Positions 1 through 13,075 of a DNA stretch of 64,000 nucleotides are shown here, piece after piece (within the stretch, counting starts at the first letter, position 1; each line of letters opens with the position of its first letter). Below the pieces are notes generated by a model. The model had not been told where the DNA came from, did no database searches, and worked only from the letters and a program-made list of their open reading frames with translations. The position numbers and the translations under genes were made by a program. Source of the stretch: Umbilicaria muhlenbergii (Eukaryota; Ascomycota; Lecanoromycetes; Umbilicariales; Umbilicariaceae); NCBI GenBank assembly GCA_000611775.1, contig KK106981.1:2287435-2351434 (forward strand), read 5' to 3'.

Positions 1-913
1 CTCAATCTGTTGAATAAAGATAATAAAGATTTCATTGCCTTTCTTCATATTTAATGTGAACAGTGCTGCATTAATCATTTTGATATTAACTGCATGTGAG
101 GGGTTATTACTCTTTAATGTGAAAGCTGATTCAGGATCTGCTTTTGTGATGAATTTCTTCAAGATCTGATGAAGTTTCAGTGATTCAAGTTCAGTTGTTT
201 AATTTGTTTGTTCATTTGATGTTCAGTTCTTCAGTGTTGTTCATTTATTTGGTTGTTCATTCAGTTGTTCAGTTTGTTCATTTAATGGGAAAACCACTAC
301 CTGGTTCACAGGGTTGATTAAAATTCAGGTGTGATTCATTCAAGAGAGTTTCAATATAATGTTAAGATATTTTATGTCTACAATCATCATGAGAGTGAGT
401 CACTGAGAATAACTGCAGACCTTCATGATTGAATAAATTATGTGTGTAACTCATCTCACTGTCTTCTTCTGGAAATCATGTAGAGTTCAGGGCTTTGACA
501 GTGACATTGTCTCAATTTCAGATCATTCAATCAGAGTCTTTGCCAGGTTAATATTAATAAATGCATATTCAGTTGACTCAGTATCAAGTAGAGCCTTGAC
601 TTGTAACTTAACCTCATTCAGTGTGAGCTTGCAATTCACTTTGAATGATGTTCAGGTGAACAGCATGTCTTCATTAATCATCAGTGCTGATATTACAAGG
701 GGATTATCATCAATTCTTATCATGACTTTGATAGGGGAACGCCTTTTCCTAAACCTGATTCAGAATCAGAATCAGAATCAGAGTTGAATATGATTCATTG
801 CATGCATTTTAATGTTGAAGTCTCTTTCTTTTTGTCTTTGTTTGAATAATTTAAGGCAAGGTGCCTCTGTTTATTGCATTTAAAACAACATTCTTCCTTT
901 ATCTGTTGTTTAT

Positions 914-2026
914 CAGCAATTTAGCAAGTTAGCTCTGAGTTAGTTTTTAGCACTTTGAGTGCTCTGAGCTTCTGATCTCATGTCTCAGCTAACAGCCGCT
1001 CTTAGCACTCTTTGAGCGCTTTGAGCTCAACCTTAAATCTTGAGCGGAACATCAAAATTTTGTGATAAAAAAATAATTATTAAAACAATTGTTTAAACAA
1101 GTACACACGCAGTGTTATAATAACAGTAAAATTTATAATAAGTAAACTTTTGCTAAAATTCACTTTTCTGCAATAAGAAATCATGATTTGTTGAGTCTGA
1201 AAGCACTGTATAAGTGTTGAGTTCTGACTATTTAAAGAACTTCAAGATTTTCGCCTCTTAAAAATTTACACACTTTAATAACTTTTGCACCTCAACAGAT
1301 ATGAAGAAACTTTTAATGCATAATTTATAAAAAACAGTATTTTTTATTAATGTTAAATTAAAAGTTTCTTTATAACTGCTGTTGTTGTTAAGTTATATTT
1401 AATTCAAGTTTTTGATAGTGAAAAATCTTTCAAAAAAAGTCTCATACTTTGAATAACTATTGCGCTTTTATACTTATGATATAACTTTCAGTTTATAAGT
1501 TGTAGAGAAGAAGCTATTAAACAGTTTTATAACTTAAAGTTTTTTTATAACTGTTGTTGTTAAAAAGTTACATTGATTTTAAACTTTCAGTGGCGAAAAT
1601 CACAACATTAATGAACAGACTTTTAATGACTTTTTGAATAACTCAACAACAAAAACACATAAAAAGAAACTTTGTATAAGAAAACTCTTAAACAGCTTAT
1701 TCTCTACAACTTATAAACTGAAAGTTATATTATAAGTATAAAAGCGAAATAGTTATTAAATATACTAATATATTTATAATTAGTTAAAAGTTTTTTAATT
1801 CATAACTATTGCAAATTAAAACTTATGAAGAAATCTTTAGTTTGTAAGTGTACAGAATAAAGAGATTTAAAACTTTTCAATAAAAAGTTTCTTATTATTC
1901 ATAAAGGTATAATAATTATTTAAAGTGTAAAATTTGTATGAGCTCATTTACTGCTCAGAGAGTGCTCTGAGTGCATAAAGTACTATTAACTAAAATCTTA
2001 TTTTTGAGCGGGCTGCCAAGTTGTGG
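914..2026. mobile_element. MITE S copy 1 (non-autonomous, hAT-like)
   Basis: This is the longest of three copies (others at 25315-26172 and 59567-60451). It begins CAGCAATTTAGCAAG and its other end, read in reverse complement, begins CCACAACTTGGCAG, an imperfect terminal inverted repeat. It has no coding capacity. The interior holds inverted arms, for example the block near 1470-1500 and its reverse complement near 1703-1748; copy 2 lacks the stretch between such arms. It keeps CpG sites (GAGCGGGCTGCC, AGCCGCTC) better than the elements around it, so it is younger than its hosts. No target duplication is visible here: the two flanks come from different places in the A family. Confidence 0.75.
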
Positions 2027-2035
2027 ATGTCAGTT

Positions 2036-2640
2036 CACAGGGTTGATTAAAATTCAGGTGTGATTCATTCAAGAGAGTTTTAATATAATGCTGAGATCTT
2101 TCATGTCTACAATCATCATGAGGGTGAGTCATTAAGAATGATCACAAACCTTCATGATTGAATAAATCACATGTGTAACTCATCTCACTGTTTTCTTCTG
2201 AAAATCATGTAGAGTTCAGAGCTTTGACAATAATACTGTCTTAATTTCAGATCATTCAATCAGAGTCTTTGTCAAGTTAGCATTAATGAATGCATATTCA
2301 GTTGACTCAGTATCAAGTAAGACCTTGACTCATAGCTTGACCTCATTCAGAGTGAGCTTGCAATTCACTTTGAATAATGTTCAGATGAACAGAATGTCTT
2401 CATTAATCATTAATATTAATATCACAAGAGGATTATCATTGATCTTTATTATGACTTTAATAGAGGAACGCCTTTTCCTGAATCAAGTTCAAAATTAAAA
2501 TCAGAATTAAATATAATTCATTATACACATCTTGATGCTGAAGTCTTCTTCTTTTTATTCTTATTTAAATAACTTAAGGCAAGGTGCTTCTGTTCATTGT
2601 ATTTAAAATAACATTTTTTCTTCATCTGTTGTTCTTTGGC
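2036..2640. repeat. Direct repeat of 296-905, flanking MITE S1
   Basis: The block after MITE S1 restarts at a point already read at about 296-905. Both blocks match the single stretch 43175-43790 of element C. The two copies differ from each other by scattered transitions in both directions, so they were separate before or during mutation. This is the footprint of recombination or unequal exchange, not of a simple MITE insertion. Confidence 0.75.
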
Positions 2641-3905
2641 GGCGTCTGAGTGAGGTGTTCAGTTCAGTGTTCAGAGAGCTGACTTAGTGATCATTCAAGT
2701 AGTTGATTTTAAGATCTCAATAGAACATTCAGTCCTTGTATGAGTTTAACTTGTAAAAGAGGACATCTGATTCATTTTGATAATCTTCTTTGCATCAAGC
2801 AGTCATAAAGTCTGATTGATTCACTGACAGCACTTGATGAGTTCATAAAGATCTTCAGGTCTGTCATCATCAGTGTTTAATTATCATTGAATGATGTTAT
2901 TCACCTTGTTTAGAAGTTCTCCTATTCAGTATAAATCAAGAAACTCATTCAGTTCAGTAACATATTATTAAAAATCAGCTCAGAAGAATGAGAAGTCTTT
3001 AAATCCTTAATAAAGTTTACAGAATTTATCAGTGACAGTATGTTTTCAATCTGAGTCTTCATAGATTCAAGTCAAATATTTAAGCAGTTTAATGATATTT
3101 AAATAAGCTGTTCAGGATGCTGAATTCATTCAAGACTTTATGTGCTTAATAAAGTCACCCTCAACTCTTGTCTTCATGTATATTATTTTCATCTGTTCAG
3201 TGAGGTATTATTCATTCATTATTAATAAGTAGTTTTTGATCTTCACTACTCATTCATTGTACTTTAAATGATTGCTGAAGAACATCAGCAGATCAGAGAG
3301 CTTTAATAATTTAAAGTTGAATGATTCTTCAACTGTGAGTTGAGGAAAATCAGGTCAGGGGGTGCTTGTGAAGGTGATTATAATTCATTGTTTAAAATAT
3401 GTTATCACATTAATTTATTCAACAACTTTTTTCTTCAGTTTCTTGTTCTTATCCTTCATTCTTTCATAGTCTGCTTGTAGTTCTTCATGTACCTTTATAA
3501 TGATGTTGATTTCATTCAAAGACTGCTCATGATCAGTGATTAATTGTTGAAGAGCAGTCATTGCTTCAGAGGAATGTTCTTGTAAAAGATTAATCAAGAT
3601 CTCTGCAGTTGAGGTGATCAAAATCTGATCAATCAAGTTTTCATTCAAGGTGAATTGTTCATCATTCACAGAAGTCAACAAAGACTCTTTAATTCATGAG
3701 TAAACTTCATTATCAGCTTCTTTAATCATCATGATTGATTTCTGATTCTGATTCTGATTCTGATTCTGATTCAATTTCAATCTAATTCAGAATTCATTCA
3801 GGATGCCTTGCAGCAGGAGATAAAAAAAGAGATTAAAATAATATTAAAATTATACAAATTATGAATTAATGCATGTGTTTTAACAGCTGACATTTAGCTA
3901 CAGAG

Positions 3906-4195
3906 TGTAAGAGGCAGGGTGTATGACAGAGTGTCATAATGATGTTTAAACAAAGTGTCATAAGCAATATAGTCATGATGAGGTCAATGCAATGATTATA
4001 CATCTTTTATTTGATGACAAAACTGATCACTGAAGAAGCAGGTTTCTGCACCTTCTTGTGAAGAGTTTTCACTTGATGTCAAGGCACTAGGCGCTGAGTC
4101 ATCATATTTAAGTTATAATGTTGTATCATAGTGTCATACTATAGTGTCATATCATAGTGTCATACTGTCATATTATATATATGATGACTCTGACA
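3906..4195 (-). repeat. Left (3') LTR of element B
   Basis: 290 bp, same length as 12164-12453. It contains a short tandem array near 4119-4170 built on CATAGTGTCATAC, repeated about four times, just before the end of the LTR. Confidence 0.85.
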
Positions 4196-4683
4196 CAGCA
4201 TTCTCCTTCTCATGATGTTATCCTTGATGTCAATTGACTTTAAATCTGTCATTATAGACATCATCATGATGGCCTGATAAGTGATTGATCATGTAGGGTG
4301 AGAATGTGAAACTGTGCTAAAATAAGGCTGATCACATGCCTTGCTTAATTGTGATGATATCACACCTGGCAGTAAGTTCCTTTTAACATAAACATTGAAA
4401 TTAAAATGTTTACTGTAAGTTCAAAACACTCTTCCCTTGTGTTTCTTCTTCATCATTTCTCTTATGACATGTTATCATACTTCTCATGACTTTTTCACAA
4501 CTTGTTGAGTGACCTGATGATTTCATGATGTCATCCTCATTGCAGAGGTGTTCACCTCATGAAGGGAACATCATGAAGCTTGCAGCTCATGATTTAACAT
4601 TCTTGTGATGTCATACTTCCTGTCATACATCATATGAATACTAACATGATATATAAACAATCAATAATTGAACTCTTGAACTT

Positions 4684-5712
4684 ATGATCATGAACAACAG
4701 TGAAGACTCATCTTCATCAGGGAAGCCTGTTGATCTTCAGGCTCAATGTGATGAGGAGAGCTCTGAATCAGAGTTAATGAATAAAACTGTGATGAGCAAC
4801 ACCTTCAGAAAGAGACAGGGAAACAAAGTAATAAAATTGATTATTCAGCACCTGAAGAGGGTTAAATGTTTATTTTTAAGTGATGTCTTCAGCAGCAGTT
4901 TCTGCTCTGTGTGATATCATGATGATACCTCACTGCCGGCGCGCGTGCAGTAGGGTCATCATCATGAGTGTGTGATTTAAGAGAACCTCAGTCACATGCT
5001 GTCAAGTACTGCTCACTGTGATTCTTGCAGAAGAGCTGAAGTTGATCAGTGCTTCATGTTGCAGATTAATTCAGCCTGCACTTATTGCACATCACTCTGC
5101 AACCCTCATGATCAATGCATGATGAAGTCTCTGATCATCACTGCCTCAGTCTTTAAAAGCTCTGATGTTGTTGTTCTGCATGCACATGCTTATGATGACA
5201 GGAGAAGTGACAGCACACTGTAAATTTATTTTTTTTAATCCTCTTTCATTTTGTTTCATTTAATATGAATATGATGTACTTGTCATACTTATGACATTTT
5301 GTCATATTATCATACATACAACATTTTGTCATACTGCTGTGCTGTTGCACTGTTGTACTATTAATATATTAATTGTTGTATAACATTTGACAGCTGATCA
5401 ATTCCTCATGCTGCTGCTTCTTATCAGTCATTATTAACATTCTTCATGCTCTCTGCAGTTGTTTCTTAACATGAGTTTCTTGACTTCCTTGAGGTCAAAG
5501 TGTGTTAATTCAGTAATCCTGAGAAGTTAATTCAAGCTCTTGCTGTCTTGTTGAAGAGCACTGCTCACGCTCTTCACATCCTCAACACTCATCAATCTCA
5601 TCATCATCAAGAGTACATCAAACTCTGTGAGCATCAGCATGTTGAGGAGATGAGGTCAGAGACTTCATTAAACAATAATGAAGAAGAGTTTAAGACAGCA
5701 GAAGACAAGTAA
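4684..5712 (+). pseudogene. Antisense accessory reading frames of element B (Cys-rich)
   Basis: Lies between pol and the 3' LTR of B, on the strand opposite to pol. Three open stretches can be seen: 4684-4914 (76 codons, Ser/Glu-rich start, basic patch FRKRQGNK), 4996-5223 (75 codons, with cysteines spaced C-x2-C-x7-C-x8-C-x2-C, like a small zinc-binding cluster) and about 5530-5712 (His/Glu-rich, helical). A TATATAAAC stretch near 4650 stands about 30 bp before the first ATG, where a promoter could be. CpG survives at about 4936-4950. Function unknown. It may be one spliced accessory gene or unrelated open frames. The position matches the antisense frames of E, F and G, but no sequence match to those was seen. 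Treated as a fossil part. Confidence 0.45.
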
Positions 5713-7903
5713 ATAAATGAGAATGACTTAATGCAGCACTGATGAAAAGTTAAGTGCAAGATGTTGATCTTGAGTTCATTTTAATCTTTAAACCTGAAAT
5801 GAAATGCTTCTGTGCTTAAGTGTTCTCTGCAATGTGACATGTTTGTGATAATGTAATTTATGTAATAATTTTATTAAAGATCCTGTTATAACATCATAAC
5901 ATCATAGCCCCTGTCATACTTGTCATAAGGCACAGGCTTTATCATAGAAGATCAGGTTAACAAAGTTGACAAAGTTTTCAATTCTTAAGACTCATGACTT
6001 TTGTGACAGCTTCTCAATCAACCTTGAAGAGTTACATTTTAAGACTCATGACTTTTGCAATAGCTTTTTAATCAACCTTAAAGGGTCACATCTTAAGGCT
6101 CATGACTTTTGCAACAGCTTCTCAATCAATCTTGAAGAGTCACATCTTAAGACTCACTTGAATTTCTGTTTGTCAGGGTTGTCAGCATGAAATTTTCACA
6201 TTTTTGTCTTTACATTGTGAATGAAGTGTGTTGATTCTCATGTGTCATCTCACACTTGATCTGTTGACTTTCATTTGATGAGGTATTGAAGCCTGTCATC
6301 ATGAATGCAGTTATCCACAATTGCCTCAACTTCTCACTCATCATCTCAGTTGAGTAGTAGGTTTTTTCCTGTCAATGCAGAGAACACATGACGTGTGCCT
6401 TGAAATGACTTCAATAAAGTGATGTTGAATACATTATAGATGTTTCAATCCTCTGAGAGATCAAGTTCATATGATGACTGACTTATCACACATCATATCA
6501 TGAATGAGTTGAGTTTTTTTCAATGCAGTTTCTTCATCTGCTTGTTCATTGACACATTCTTTTCATTGATCAGTACTAAATCACCTTCTTTGAATGTTAT
6601 CTCTGTTCAGTGCTGATTATAATAGTTTGCATACATCTCATTAACCTGTCATAGCTGCTTCTGAGTTGTTGCAATTTAATCTTGAAGCTGCTGTGCATCT
6701 GCATAAGATCTTATTTGTTCATGTGAGTGCTGTATAAACAGCTTACTTAGGCTCATCTGAGGGTCTCACTTTAAGTTAAGCTGAAAGGGGCTCTTTCTCA
6801 TAACAGCATGTATGAAGTTGTTGTATGAGAACTTCATGCAGAGTAAAAGCTTCACTCAGTCCTCTTGCTGCTCATTAATGAATATGTGTAAATACATCTT
6901 CAGAGACTGATTCTGCCTCTCTGTTTGATCATCAGTTTGCAGGTGAAAAGCTGTTGACATGTTATGATGACATCACATGTGAAAGCAGAAGCTGATTTAC
7001 TGCTCTGATGTAAACAGCTTGTCTCTGTCTGTGATTAAGACTTTTAACATGTCATGATGCTTGACTATGTCCTGAATAAACACTTCAATGAAGTCAGCAA
7101 CTGACATTATCTTCTGTATTAAAATATAGTGAGTCATTTTGATCAACTTATCAACTATGACAAGGATTGAATCTCATGTCATACTTTCATACATGCTGCT
7201 CAGTGGCAAATCTGTAATGAAGTTCATTGTCATCATATGTCATGACTCAGTTGAGACTGATAATGAGTTTAATAACCTGTATAATTTGTGATGAGCTGAC
7301 TTCACCTTTTGACATTCAACATAATCATGACAGTAACATCATACATCTCTGACAGCATCAGGTCAGTCATAAGATCACTGCATTAATTTTATAATTCTTG
7401 ACTTTCTGAAATGACCTGCAAAGACATCATCATGAAATCAACTGATCACTGCATTGCAGAGGGCAGGGTTCTGTGAAATGTAAATCTTATCATTGTAATA
7501 TATGACATCCTCAATTTCCTCTCAACATTTCATTACATCAGGGAGTATTATCATCATATTTGTCATTTCTGACTCAGTTAAGTTGTTTTTATCCTCAAGA
7601 GGGGTAGTTAATCCCTGTTGTACTCATCATATCAAATCATCTTTCAACTGTTTGATATGAATTGTATGTTCAAGTTGTTTAATAAACATTCTTATATAAG
7701 CTGTTATCTCCTCACCTAGAGGTGAGTGAGTAGACATGAGCTGAAGCACTTCAACAGTGTCAGCAGAAGAAGTGTTATCCTTAATTTAAAGATTAATAAA
7801 AACATGACTTGCATCATCATTTATAATTACAGTGCTTGCTGTGTTATTTTTAATTGAGTGCTGCTCAGGTTCTGCATACTCAAGTTTTCTCATTCAGTCA
7901 CAG

Positions 7904-8257
7904 CTTGCTTCTTGAGCATATAAGTCACAGACTGCTGATGTTTCAGTCATATCATCAACTTCAGTATTCATTGTATTAATATGTTCATCATGACTTGCTT
8001 CTTAAGCATGTAGGTCATGGACTGCTGATGTTTCAGTCATGTCATCAGCTTCAGCATACATCATACTGACATATTCATCATGACTTGCTTTTCAAGTATG
8101 TAGGTCACAGACTGCTGATGTTTCAGTCATATCATCAGCTTCAATATTTGTTGTATTAATATATTCATCACAGCTTGCTTCTTGAGCATGTAAATCATAA
8201 ACTGCTGATGTTTCAGTCATGTCATCAGCTTCAGTATTCATCATACTGATATTATTC
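7904..8257 (-). repeat. Four 90-bp in-frame tandem repeats in pol of element B
   Basis: Units start near 7904, 7994, 8084 and 8174, exactly 90 bp apart, so each adds 30 residues. On the minus strand each unit carries motifs like EADDMTETSAV and the block repeats between RNase H and integrase. The reading frame is kept by all four units. They differ from each other by transitions only. Confidence 0.8.
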
Positions 8258-11200
8258 ATTGTGACAGGTATGACATTCTTTTGTTGTAATCTCTGTCATA
8301 CTGAGCGTCTTGACTGCAATGTCATTGCAGCAAGTGTGTATAATTTCTTCTGCACTGACTTATAATCCTTGCTTCCTAAATGAAAGGACTGTCACATTAT
8401 TTCAGCAGCAGTTGAGGTACTGACAGCCTTCAGCAGTTTATAATCAGGTCATCTTGACAGACTGTCAGCAGAGTTCTTCTTGTTCTCTTGATATGTGACC
8501 TTAAAGTTGTACTCAGTGAGCTTTTCAGCTCACTTGAGCTGCCTTCATGTGAGGTTTGAGGTAGTCATAAATCAAACAAGATTTGCATGATCAGTCAATA
8601 TGATGATCAGGTGCTTAGCGCCTTAACAGTAATGTCATTAATGATGCATGATTTTCATGATGACAAGGAGCTCTTGCTCATCTGTATCATATTAAGTCTT
8701 GATATTTAGCAGCTTCTTGCTGTAATAAGTAATTAATAATCAGTGCAATTAATCATCAACCTTGAAGCATTGTGTCAAGATTTTATCAATTGTGAATTCA
8801 GAGGCGTCTGTTTTAACTCTCATGAGTTTGTTTTCATTGAAATAATGTAGTAATGAAGCACTCATGAAGATCTTCTTCAGAGCATTAAATGCTTTCAATG
8901 TGACTCCTGAGAGTGAAAAAGAAGCAGGTACAATGTTTTCTTATTATAACTTTTCTTCAACTTGCAGATTACATGCTGAATACTTTGTATTAAATCTTCA
9001 CAATGAGGTCAGGCTGTTCTGCTTTCTTTTAATAACAGTCTGTTGAGACTGAAGAGGAGAGAATGATGTATTCTCAGTCTTCTTTTTATTCTTTCCTGTT
9101 TTCAGGAGATTTAACAGTGATGCTGTAATTCATGAATAATCTCTTATAAACCTTCAGAAGAAGTTGATGAAGCTTAAAAAAACCTGCAATTCATGAATGT
9201 TCTCTGAGAGTAGTCATTTTTTAACAGCGTGAATCCTTTCTGAACTCATATGTATGCCTTTGATATTGATCTTAAACCTCAGGAAGTTCACTTTCATTGC
9301 ATTAAAAAAGCATTTGCTGATCTTAAGATGAAGATTGTGACATTATAATGCAATTAATACTTGTCATACATGCTTCTCATGTTCAGATTCATCTTTGCTG
9401 AAGATCAAGATATCATCTAGATAAATCATGTAAATTATATCAAGGAACTCATCAAGAGTCTTATCAATGAATGCTTGAAACATAGCAGGAGCATTCATGA
9501 GACTGAAAAACATGATAAAATATTTGAACAGGCTGAATCATGTTCAAAATGCTGTTTTTCACTCATCTTCACCCTTGATTCATATTCAATTATATGCATT
9601 CTTGCAGTTCAGCTTAGTGAACTTCTTAGTTCCTTGAAGATGATTCAACATGTCTGATATAAGTGATAATGAGTAGTGATTTTTAATGATAATATCATTC
9701 AAGCACTTATAGTTAATGACTAGTCATAGACTGTCATCTGATTTCAGTACAAACATAACAGGTGAAGCTGCAGGTAATATTAATTTACAAATTATGCCTG
9801 TCTTCATAACATCATTTAAATATACCTTCAGTACATCAAGCTCAGTTGAAGACATCAAGTATAACTTTCTGAATGAAGGTTGCTGCTCTGATTTCAAGTC
9901 AATGACATGATTATGTGAACCTCTCTCAGATAAAGACTGCTTCTCAGCTGCCTGAAATATGTCTGTGAAGTCATGATATTCAGGAGGTAGACTGTCATAA
10001 ACATTATCATACTTTTTGTCATATCACAATGAGTTCATCTGTAGGGTATATTTTTTCATATCAGCGCTGCTTAAAATATGTCTGTGAAGTCATGATATTC
10101 AGGAGGTAAACTGTCATAGATATTGTTGTATTCTTTGTCATATCACAATGAGTTCATCTGTAGGGTATATTTTTACATATCAGACACTAGGTCCGCAGAC
10201 ACTATAAAGCAGTCAGTAATGATGAGGTTGTTCATATGTAGAACATTCTTCAATATCTTCTTTTCATCAGTGATGAATATACAGCATGCAGTAATATGTT
10301 TTGACTTTCTTCATAAAAATTTACTCATATCATAGTAGTGATTTGAGTTTACATGAACTAGAAATGATAACTTGAGGATAAAAGAAGCTGATGTGTTGTC
10401 TTGTGTGATAAAAAAACAATTGTTATAGTGATAAGATTAATCATCAGTGTCATATGCTGTAATCATCAGTACAACAGACTCTGATAACTTAATCACATTA
10501 CCTCATGCATTACCTTGAGCCTCATAGGATTCAGTCAGTAGAGACAGCTTATTGACAACATCTCATGTGATTATATTGCCCTGACTGCTGTTGTCAATAA
10601 TATATGAATATTGTGAAGATTTGCTCATCATATCACTCATTGTTGTTATGTGCAGTTTCACCTCTAGTTGCCCTGATATCAGACGTGAGATATCATCAAT
10701 AATTAATAATGAAGCAAACTGAAGGTGATCTGTGAGTCATTTATTCACATTAACTGTGATGAAGACGGCTGTAAATCATTCAGTCATACAATCATTTATT
10801 CAGTGATTGATGACTTCACATTTAATGCAGAGACCTGCTGACCTTCATGCATTCATTTCATTTCTTGAGATGAAGTCTTCTTGTCAGCATGAGGAGGTTG
10901 TGAATGTTCATGTCATCATTATAGTTGCTCTCTCAGTGATTAATATATGATTGAGATTCTGACTCTGATTGCAGTCACTTTCATGATAGAAACCTCATGA
11001 GTTGTTTTCTCTTTCACAGCTGAATTGAGTGAATTGAGTGCAGATTGTTTATTATTCAGTGAGGGATTCTTTTCTGTCATAATATGACGTTTGTGTCATA
11101 CTTTTGTTGTTGTTGTCAGTTTTGCTTTAATGATCCTTTTTGATGTCTGAGCGGCTTCAGAACAGTTCATGATTAATGATGATGTTAAGATGTGCTGAAA

Positions 11201-12163
11201 TTTCCTGCACTGACTGTCTTGCAACCTGCGTCAGATCTCAACGTCATAGTTCAGTCAAGACATGATGAGAAAGCCTTGATCATCAGTGATCTCAAATGAG
11301 CATTTCACTGATTTTCTTGTGTGAAGTTGAGAGGAAACAGTAGAGTTCTGATAATCTGTCATATCAGAAGATGATTGTATCATGATTGCAAAGTTCAGCT
11401 ACATTAAAGATGATGATATTTCATTCATTTGTGTCTTCATCAGGGGATAGGTTCTTCTCTAGAATCTTTAAAAAGTTGTTGTAAATAATTCAAATGTGAT
11501 CATGCTGCTCTTTTTGCTTTCATCAGTCACTCATGACTGTTTTCTCAAGGTAAGTGCTTACTCAGATGATGAAATCTCATTTGATAAGAAATTGCTCTGA
11601 CATCAGCTCTCAGTTTTGATTGATTTCATTCAGGTATTCTTGAAGTTTTCATCTCATGATTTTAACACCTCCTGCATAGAGATGAGGCTCTCATGACTTT
11701 ATAAGGTGTTGAAAAGGAGGAGGTGTGATGTCTGTCATAACTTAACATCATAATTCATGTGATGAACCTGTGTTGTTCTCTGAATTTATTGTAATTGAAG
11801 AATTTTTTTACAAATGTTGATTAAGCTTCTGAAGCTCTCTTTTATTATCCTTAAACTCAATTTCTTGTCATACATGTCATAATTATAATCACTGATGCTT
11901 GATGACTTCTTGATTGTGAGCAGTGACTGCTTCAAGGTCATCAATGAAGTCATCAGAGTTATCAGCATTGATATGTTCATCATTATCATTGACAATATCA
12001 GAAGCAGAGATGTTGACAGTTGATAATATAAATCTGTTAATTGAAGGTCTTGATTTAACTTAATTGACTGCTTCACTGACCTGATGAGATTGAAGTGTTG
12101 ATGTCATCATGTCTTATTTGCTTCTGACATGACCGTTCACCTGAAGGTACTGAGTGATCAGTA

Positions 12164-12453
12164 TGTAAAAAGCAGAGTGTATGACAGAGTGTTGTAGTGA
12201 TGTTTGAACAGAATGTCATAAACAATATAGTCATGATGAGATCAATGCAATGATTATACATCTTTTATTCAGTGATAAAACTGATCACTCAGAAAGCAGG
12301 TTTCTGCATCTTCTTGTGAAGAGTTTTCACTTGATGTCAAGGCGCTAGACGCTGAGTCATCATATTTAAGTTATAATGTCATACCATAGTGTCATACTAT
12401 AGTGTCATATCATAGTGTCATACTGTCATACTATATATATGATGACCCTGACA
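12164..12453 (-). repeat. Right (5') LTR of element B
   Basis: 290 bp, same length as the left LTR, with the same terminal bases and the same CATAGTGTCATAC array (about 12385-12430). It is followed by CAGAG, the second copy of the target duplication. Confidence 0.85.
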
Positions 12454-12653
12454 CAGAGAAGAATTCTAGTCTAAGGAGCAAAAGAAAGAAAGAGCATGAA
12501 GATTAAAATCTTTATATGTGTATTAAGCTCACTAATCTAAATTGCTGTTAACTCATTTAATTATTCAACATTAACTCATTCAGTCCTTCAGTTCAGTACA
12601 TTATTCAGTTCATTCAATTTAATGTTTAAATCATTCAGTTCAACGTTCAGATC

Positions 12654-13075
12654 TGTTATAAATATATAGTATGTTTAGTTGATTCTGTTAACTTAAGCAG
12701 GGTCACACGCTCTTTTAACTTAATTATAATGATAAACATGTCACTTTTAACAAATGATAGCAACATCAGTTCAAATCTGAGTGTGATTGATTAACTTAAC
12801 TAGGTCACTTATCACTGCATTTAAGTTTAATGAAGGCTCATAACCTCTGTGCCTTCTTTAACTGCACATCAGGCTATTAAGTGACTTACAGACTGTGTAC
12901 ACTCTGAGGGGCTCCTATATAGAGATATGCATTTAATCAGTGCATGAGGGCATGCATCATTTTTCAAAGTGACAATTGTTATGAATATATAGTATGTTTA
13001 GTTAATTTCATTAATTTAAGCGGGGTCACACGCTCTTTTAACTCAGTTGTGATAATAAACATGTTACTTTTAACA
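12654..13075. mobile_element. TRIM-like miniature LTR element D, whole (422 bp)
   Basis: Two 99-bp direct repeats (12654-12752 and 12977-13075), each starting TGTTAT and ending TTTTAACA, bracket 224 bp of non-coding DNA. The element is flanked by a perfect 5-bp duplication AGATC (12649-12653 and 13076-13080). Terminal direct repeats, 5-bp duplication and tiny size fit a terminal-repeat retrotransposon in miniature. It sits inside the LTR of element A. The two repeats differ by transitions, so it arrived before mutation ended. Confidence 0.8.

Larger units (their letters stand above)
3906..12453 (-). mobile_element. Ty3/gypsy chromovirus B, both LTRs present, interior broken
   Basis: An 8.5-kb element with two 290-bp LTRs (3906-4195 and 12164-12453) starting TGT and ending ACA, flanked by the duplication CAGAG (3901-3905 and 12454-12458). 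On the minus strand the parts, approximately, are gag and zinc-knuckle region 10750-12160, protease 10350-10700, reverse transcriptase 9150-10020, RNase H 8400-9130, a repetitive linker 7904-8257 and integrase 6240-7560. A purine-rich tract (GAGAAGGAGAA, minus strand) lies next to the left LTR, as expected for the 3' end. About 2 kb between integrase and the left LTR carries plus-strand reading frames. It looks complete in layout but broken many times by transitions. It is younger than A, because it sits in A's LTR. Confidence 0.85.

Noticed and set aside
440-787. 115-codon open frame on the plus strand
   Set aside because: It lies opposite the gag/pol reading of element A, and the homologous frames at 2286-2498 and 43437-43643 are not preserved in a way that suggests selection; it is a shadow frame in AT-rich DNA.
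12752-12800. Possible tRNA gene or SINE head (AGTTCAAATCTG box)
   Set aside because: No matching A box, acceptor stem or anticodon arm could be drawn; the stretch is better explained as the interior of TRIM-like element D.
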